Shown here: one piece after another, positions 5,470 to 8,937 of the stretch
Numbering within the stretch: position 1 is the first letter of the stretch
Layout of the letters: each line of letters starts with the position of its first letter
Assembly: GCF_035938995.1 (NCBI RefSeq)
Contig: NZ_DASZGI010000338.1
Span: 1 to 8,937 of the forward strand
Length of the DNA stretch: 8,937 nucleotides
Source: DASZGI01 sp035938995
Lineage (GTDB): Bacteria; Actinomycetota; Actinomycetes; Streptomycetales; Catenulisporaceae
Direction: 5' to 3'
The notes under the pieces: generated by a model
Databases searched by the model: none
What the model saw: only the letters and a program-made list of their open reading frames with translations
What the model was told of the DNA's origin: nothing
Made by a program: the position numbers and the translations under genes

Positions 5470-6450
5470 ATGGAGCGACGACTACTGGGTATCGACGGAT
5501 TCACCACCTCGGCGGTGGGCCTCGGCTGCATGGGGTTCTCCCAGGGCTACGGCCCGGCCGACGACGGCGAGTCTCTGCGGGCGATCAGCCGCGCGCTCGA
5601 CGCCGGGGTGACCCTGCTCGACACTGCGATGAGCTATAGCCGCGGGCACAACGAGCGCCTGGTCGCCCGGGTGCTGGCCGAGCACCGCGGGCAGGTCGAG
5701 CTGGCCACGAAGTTCGGGATCGTGCGCGGCGACGGCGGCGCGGGCCTGGACGGGCGGCCGGAGAACGTGCGCGGCTACTGCGAGGCCTCGCTCTCCCGGC
5801 TCGGCACCGACGTCATCGACCTCTACTACCTGCACCGGGTCGACCCGGACGTGCCGGTCGCCGAGTCGGTCGGCGCGATGGCCGAGCTGGTCAAGGAGGG
5901 CAAGGTGCGCCACCTCGGACTGTCGGAGGTGACCGCCGAGCAGCTCGAGCAGGCCGCGGCGGTGCATCCGATCACGGCGGTGCAGTTCGAGTGGTCGCTG
6001 CTGTGGCGCCAGCCCGAGGAGGATGTGGTTCCGGCGGCGCGGCGGCTCGGCATCGGACTGGTGCCCTACAGCCCGCTCGGCCGCGGCCTGCTGACCGCTA
6101 CGTTGGACCACACCACGATCGACAGCAGCGACTTCCGCCGCGGCGACCCGCGGTTCCACGGTGCCGAACTCGAGCGCAATCTGGCCCAGATCGACGCTCT
6201 GCGCGCGATCGCCGACGACCGGGGCGCCACGGTGGGTCAGCTCGCGCTGGCGTGGCTGCTCGCGCAGGGACCCGAGGTCGTTCCGCTGCCGGGCTCGCGC
6301 AACCCCGACCGGGTCGCAGAGAACGCCGCCGCCGCGGACATCAAGCTGACTGAGGCCGACCTTCGGCGCATCGAGGAGGCCGCCCCCCGCGCCGCGTGGG
6401 CCGGCGACCGGACCTCCTTCGCCGTGCCCGTCACCGGCCGCGGCGCGTGA
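5470..6450 (+). CDS. Aldo/keto reductase, NADPH-dependent (AKR13/YakC-like)
   Basis: The 326-residue product is of normal length for an (alpha/beta)8-barrel aldo/keto reductase, which reduces aldehydes or ketones with NADPH in the cytoplasm. The start MERRLLGIDGFTTSAVGLGC is the family N-terminus. The catalytic tetrad is complete: Asp51 (LLDTA), Tyr56, Lys81 (LATKFG) and His122 (YYLHRVDP). Cofactor-binding elements are VPYSPLGRGLL (198-208) and the late PLPGSRNPDRVAEN (272-285). ATG 5470 is preceded by GGAG at only two bases' distance, an unusually tight ribosome site, but no better start exists. It is divergent from the LysR-type gene, its probable regulator. It ends before the 6545-6590 hairpin. 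The AKR13 label is by overall similarity from memory; the natural substrate is unknown. Confidence 0.92.
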   Translation: MERRLLGIDGFTTSAVGLGCMGFSQGYGPADDGESLRAISRALDAGVTLLDTAMSYSRGHNERLVARVLAEHRGQVELATKFGIVRGDGGAGLDGRPENVRGYCEASLSRLGTDVIDLYYLHRVDPDVPVAESVGAMAELVKEGKVRHLGLSEVTAEQLEQAAAVHPITAVQFEWSLLWRQPEEDVVPAARRLGIGLVPYSPLGRGLLTATLDHTTIDSSDFRRGDPRFHGAELERNLAQIDALRAIADDRGATVGQLALAWLLAQGPEVVPLPGSRNPDRVAENAAAADIKLTEADLRRIEEAAPRAAWAGDRTSFAVPVTGRGA

Positions 6451-6475
6451 GAGCACTGACAGGCCGCTGGACCAA

Positions 6476-6531
6476 GGCGCCCTGACAGTTCTCTTCCACG
6501 CGAGCCCTCCTTCCCCCGCGCGTCAGGCGCC
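6476..6531. terminator. Imperfect inverted repeat after the aldo/keto reductase
   Basis: GGCGCCCTGAC (6476-6486) and GTCAGGCGCC (6522-6531) can pair with one bulged base across a 35-nt loop. The loop is long, so it is a weaker terminator candidate than the hairpin that follows at 6545. Confidence 0.2.
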
Positions 6532-6544
6532 GAATAACGAATAG

Positions 6545-6590
6545 ACCGCTCGGCGGCACCAGTGAGACGTTACTGGTGCCGCCGAGCGGT
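6545..6590. terminator. Perfect 19-bp hairpin, bidirectional terminator
   Basis: ACCGCTCGGCGGCACCAGT (6545-6563) pairs perfectly with ACTGGTGCCGCCGAGCGGT (6572-6590) across an 8-nt loop. TGCCTTTTC follows on the plus strand and a T-rich CTATTCGTTATTC on the minus strand. It lies between the convergent reductase (stop at 6450) and NmrA-like gene (stop at 6622) and should stop transcripts from both directions. Confidence 0.92.
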
Positions 6591-6621
6591 TGCCTTTTCA
6601 GGCCACGGGCAGGCGGGCTTG

Positions 6622-7458
6622 TCAGAAGTCTTGTGCGTGGTCCGCGACCCACGCGCTGAAGCTGCGCGCGGGGTGGCCGGTGACCTTCTCGACGTCGGAG
6701 GTCACCTCGGCCGGACGCCCGACCGAAGCGGCCCAAATCGCCAGCAGGCTGTCCACGATCGGAGCGGGTACGTGTCCGGTCATCGCCGCGCGGACCTGCT
6801 CCGGCGGCAGCTCCTGATAGGCGATGGGGCGTCCGAGCGTCTGACCGAGGATGCGGGCCAGCTCGGCGTTGGTCAGCGAGTCGGGGCCGGTCAGCCGGTA
6901 GGCTTGCCCGCCATGGCCGTCCCGGGTGAGGGCCGCGACGGCGGCGTCGGCGATGTCGGCCTCGTGGATCGGCGCCGAGGTCGCCTCGGCATAGGCGCCG
7001 CGGATCACATCGCCGGTCTTCGTCTGGCTCGCCCACCCCAGGCTGTTGGCGGCGAACGCGCCAGGACGCAGGAACGTCCACTCCAGGCGCGAGGCCTGCA
7101 GAGCATGCTCGACTTCGGCGTGGTAGGCGGCGATGGCGCTCGCCCTGACCTCGGCGGAGGCGTCGCCGACCGCGCCGGACGACATCAACACCACCCGTCC
7201 CACCCCGGCGGACTCGGCGGCGGCGGCGAAATCCGGACCGCAGCCCGGGGCCGCGAGCAGGAACGCGGCCTCCACTCCGGACAGCGCGGCCGCCAGCGCC
7301 GTCCGGTCGGTCAGGTCGCCGGCGACGACCTCGACCTCGATCGGCCATGCGGCCTTGTCCGGGCGCCGGGACAGGGCCCGGACCTTGTGGCCTTGCGTGA
7401 GCAACTGCGTCAGGACGTGCCGGCCGACGTTTCCGGTGGCTCCGGTGACCAGGAACAT
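6622..7458 (-). CDS. NmrA-like atypical short-chain dehydrogenase (NAD(P)-binding)
   Basis: The 278-residue product starts at ATG 7458, with AAGGAG ideally placed five bases upstream. The N-terminus MFLVTGATGNVGRHV has the GxxGxxG dinucleotide-binding motif of atypical SDRs (residues 6-12). Arg31-Arg32 after the second strand suggest NADP(H), GDLTD (47-51) follows the third strand, and VVLMSSGAVGD (89-99) ends strand five. The Tyr-x3-Lys catalytic pair of classical SDRs is absent; the segment reads AYHAEVEHAL, then WTFLRPGAFAAN, typical of the NmrA/SDR_a5 group. Members are either redox sensors or quinone/flavin-type reductases, and the sequence does not decide which. It is transcribed convergently towards the reductase, alone in its unit, behind a repeat-rich upstream region that suggests tight control. 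Confidence 0.9.
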   Translation of the reverse strand: MFLVTGATGNVGRHVLTQLLTQGHKVRALSRRPDKAAWPIEVEVVAGDLTDRTALAAALSGVEAAFLLAAPGCGPDFAAAAESAGVGRVVLMSSGAVGDASAEVRASAIAAYHAEVEHALQASRLEWTFLRPGAFAANSLGWASQTKTGDVIRGAYAEATSAPIHEADIADAAVAALTRDGHGGQAYRLTGPDSLTNAELARILGQTLGRPIAYQELPPEQVRAAMTGHVPAPIVDSLLAIWAASVGRPAEVTSDVEKVTGHPARSFSAWVADHAQDF

Positions 7459-7489
7459 GGGCTTCTCCTTGCATTGTGCGATTGGCGCG

Positions 7490-7509
7490 TATGGCAGCTG
7501 GCTGCCGTA
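7490..7509. promoter_or_regulatory. 20-bp imperfect palindrome in the NmrA-like leader
   Basis: TATGGCAGCTGGCTGCCGTA matches its own reverse complement at 16 of 20 positions, with perfect 6-bp arms GGCAGC/GCTGCC. It lies 31 bp before the start codon and could be an operator or a leader hairpin. Confidence 0.4.
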
Positions 7510-7527
7510 CCCAGAGTGGCAGGAACG

Positions 7528-7533
7528 AGACTA
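7528..7533 (-). promoter_or_regulatory. Weak -10 candidate for the NmrA-like gene
   Basis: The minus strand reads TAGTCT (TANNNT form), 69 bases before ATG 7458 and just downstream of the inverted repeat at 7540-7564, which would then cover the -35 region. No good -35 hexamer is visible. Confidence 0.25.
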
Positions 7534-7539
7534 GGAGCG

Positions 7540-7564
7540 GTTGAGGACGGATTCGGTCCTCAAC
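7540..7564. promoter_or_regulatory. 9-7-9 inverted repeat, operator candidate for the NmrA-like gene
   Basis: GTTGAGGAC (7540-7548) and its perfect complement GTCCTCAAC (7556-7564) flank the 7-bp centre GGATTCG. The size suits a dimeric helix-turn-helix repressor such as TetR, MarR or HxlR families. No such regulator is in the window. Confidence 0.5.
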
Positions 7565-7591
7565 GCGCGAAAATCCCGGCCGACAAGTGGA

Positions 7592-7646
7592 TTCGAGCGA
7601 GACTCGAGCGCGCGGCCGAAGCTCCCCGTTCGAGCGAGACCCGAGC
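7592..7646. repeat. Direct repeat of 18 bp upstream of the NmrA-like gene
   Basis: TTCGAGCGAGACTCGAGC (7592-7609) recurs as TTCGAGCGAGACCCGAGC (7629-7646), 17 of 18 identical, 37 bp apart. The first copy contains a small inverted repeat, TCGAG-N5-CTCGA. This spacing, 3.5 helical turns, would put two bound proteins on opposite faces of the helix. Confidence 0.55.
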
Positions 7647-7649
7647 ATT

Positions 7650-8006
7650 TTCAAGGCGCTGAGCTGGCCTGCTCTTGTCGGCCCGGCCGGGTGGCTCGTG
7701 CGCAAACGCGGATAACCGGTGTGAGAGGCGTATAACTCGCGACAGAACAGTTGTCCGCGTTCCCGTTGATCGTGTTCACTGGATTCCGTGAACGAGCGCG
7801 CCGTCCCGATCAGACCCCTGATCGTCATACACGGCGGCCTGCGCCACGACGACCGGCCGCCGCATCGCCTCGCGCCGCGTATCTGACGTCTCATCGTTCA
7901 CGACAGCACTCTGCGGTTAAACCGCGGGCTGCGCACCTATTCCTTGATTTCTCGCCGCACCCGGTCGCCCCTGCGCGGCTCCGTGCTTCTTCATCTGGAC
8001 TGTGTC
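7650..8006. other. Upstream region of the second SDR gene, no supported gene
   Basis: About 350 bp. It holds a TATAAC box (7731-7736, plus strand, no matching -35), an inverted repeat CGATCAG-ACCC-CTGATCG (7807-7824) and a palindrome GCGGTT-A-AACCGC (7913-7925), 81 bp before the SDR start. A 32-codon GTG-started ORF at 7788-7886 has high G/C in third positions and reads RPLIVIHGG near its start, but it is too short to call. No clear promoter for the SDR was found. Confidence 0.4.
7913..7925. promoter_or_regulatory. 13-bp palindrome upstream of the SDR gene
   Basis: GCGGTT and AACCGC are perfect complements around a single A. It is short but AT-centred in GC-rich DNA, and is a plausible operator for the gene starting at 8007. 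Confidence 0.3.
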
Positions 8007-8846
8007 ATGACTTCCGCACCCTCAACTCCGCGCATCGCCCTGGTGACCGGGTCCACCAACGGCCTGGGCCACGCCGTCGCCCGCCGCCTGATGGCCGACG
8101 GGACGACCGTGATCCTGCACGGCCCGACCCCCGCGTCCGTGGACGCCGCGCGCGAACGGCTCGGCCTGGCCGGACTCGACCTCACCCGCCTGGAGACCGA
8201 GGTCGCCGACTTCACGAGGCTGTCCGACGTGGCCGCGCTCGCCGACCGGGTCGCCGCCCGCCACCCGGTCCTCGACGTGCTGGTCAACAACGCCGCGGTG
8301 GCCCCCACCGACACGCGGACCCTGACCGAGGACGACCACGAACTCGCCCACCAGGTCAACTACCTGGCGCCGTACCTGCTGACCCGCCTGCTGTGGGACC
8401 CGCTGGGCGCGGCGCGGCCGGGGCGCGTGGTCAACGCGTCCTCGGCGCTGCACCGCACCGCCAACCTGAACTGGGGCGACCTCGACCGGGTCCGCGGCTA
8501 CGCCCGCATCGGCGCTTACGCCCAGTCGAAGCTCGCGCTGACGATGTTCACCCGCGCCGCCGCCGTCGCCGCGGGCGGCAGGATCCTGGCCGTCAGCGTG
8601 CACCCCGGAATCCTCAGCACCGGGATGCTCTCGCTCTACGCCCGCGTCGGGCAGCCTGTCGCGGACGGCGCTGACGTTGTGGCCCGGCTCTGCCGCCCCG
8701 AAACCACCGTGCGGAACGGCGCGTACTACGACGGCGAGAGCGAAGCCCCAGTCGCCCCGCTCGCCGCCGACGACAAGGCCATCGCCCGCCTGTGGAAGGC
8801 CACTGCCAAGGTGGTCGGCTTGGACCGGCAGCCCGCCAGCGTCTGA
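8007..8846 (+). CDS. Short-chain dehydrogenase/reductase, retinol-dehydrogenase-like
   Basis: The 279-residue product starts MTSAPSTPRIALVTGS at ATG 8007. It has the full classical SDR set: cofactor motif TGSTNGLG (14-21), NNAA (94-97) on strand four, the helix Asn118 in HQVNYLAPYLL, a serine in VVNASSALH (145-146), Tyr171 and Lys175 (YAQSKLAL), and HPG at 199-201. The long gap between the serine and the tyrosine, with a DLxxV segment between, is typical of retinol-dehydrogenase/WW-oxidoreductase-type SDRs, which oxidise or reduce alcohol/ketone groups with NAD(P)(H). The substrate is unknown. The ribosome site is weak (GGA seven bases upstream), and no promoter is clear. The next gene starts 49 bp downstream on the same strand and could be read through from here. 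Confidence 0.9.
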   Translation: MTSAPSTPRIALVTGSTNGLGHAVARRLMADGTTVILHGPTPASVDAARERLGLAGLDLTRLETEVADFTRLSDVAALADRVAARHPVLDVLVNNAAVAPTDTRTLTEDDHELAHQVNYLAPYLLTRLLWDPLGAARPGRVVNASSALHRTANLNWGDLDRVRGYARIGAYAQSKLALTMFTRAAAVAAGGRILAVSVHPGILSTGMLSLYARVGQPVADGADVVARLCRPETTVRNGAYYDGESEAPVAPLAADDKAIARLWKATAKVVGLDRQPASV

Positions 8847-8895
8847 CGCCCGGCGATCACGTCGGTTTCACTTCCAGACGAAAGTAAGGCACCAC

Positions 8896-8937
8896 ATGTC
8901 CAAGCGATCTCGGCGCAAGCGGTCGCGTCGCAGGAAA
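8896..8937 (+). CDS. Start of a very small basic protein, probable 50S ribosomal protein bL37, cut by window end
   Basis: ATG 8896 is preceded by AAGG at six bases' distance. The 14 visible codons read MSKRSRRKRSRRRK, with eleven Arg/Lys residues. The actinobacterial ribosomal protein bL37, about 24 residues long and bound near the peptidyl-transferase centre, begins with a similar M-x-K-R-x-R-(K/R) run and continues with an ANHGKRPN-like tail, which would lie outside the window. The fit is by size, composition and lineage only; a protamine-like or other small basic protein is possible. There is no hairpin in the 49 bp between it and the SDR stop. Confidence 0.6.
   Translation, partial: MSKRSRRKRSRRRK

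Noticed and set aside
7944..8006. SDR start at TTG 7944
   Set aside because: The extra 21 residues are Arg/Ser-rich and do not belong to the SDR fold; MTSAPSTPRIALVTGS at 8007 is the usual short lead before the cofactor motif.
7751..8674. Plus-strand open frame of 307 codons overlapping the SDR gene
   Set aside because: It is an Arg/Pro-rich frame-shifted shadow of the SDR gene, which has complete catalytic motifs in its own frame.

Overview
The window comes from a high-GC actinobacterium. The conserved genes use almost only G- or C-ending codons. Two genes have a -10 box placed as expected for leaderless transcripts, a secreted glycosidase carries C-terminal ricin-type (CBM13-like) modules of the kind common in Streptomyces and Catenulispora relatives, and the right edge starts a tiny Arg/Lys-rich gene resembling the actinobacterial ribosomal protein bL37. 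The genus cannot be fixed from this sequence.

Layout, left to right. (1) 1-260, minus strand: a Phd/YefM-type antitoxin cut by the window edge, with a promoter that looks leaderless and an operator of two palindromes whose TGTACA-type cores lie exactly 12 bp apart. (2) 319-405, plus strand: a 28-codon ORF resembling the first third of a dodecin, followed by a perfect 14-bp hairpin. (3) 477-3653, minus strand: a 1058-residue secreted GH3 glycosidase with signal peptide, GH3 N and C domains, Fn3-like domain, Ig-like domain and two beta-trefoil modules. Its promoter overlaps a near-perfect 14-bp palindrome. (4) 3965-4337, minus strand: a decayed ferritin-like gene with three frameshifts, one caused by a 13-bp tandem duplication. 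(5) 4480-6450: a LysR-type regulator and an aldo/keto reductase transcribed divergently from a 78-bp spacer. (6) 6545-6590: a perfect 19-bp hairpin separating the reductase from the convergent next gene. (7) 6622-7458, minus strand: an NmrA-like atypical SDR with several inverted and direct repeats upstream. (8) 8007-8846, plus strand: a retinol-dehydrogenase-like SDR. (9) 8896 to the end: the start of a bL37-like gene.

The genes do not form one pathway. The window reads as accessory chromosome: a toxin-antitoxin edge, a stand-alone polysaccharide-degrading enzyme, a regulator/reductase pair, two unrelated dehydrogenases and two gene remnants. I found no convincing new multi-gene system. The parts most worth following up are the antitoxin operator, the mutational history readable in the ferritin-like remnant, the two hairpins that share a stem core, and the densely repeated region upstream of the NmrA-like gene.
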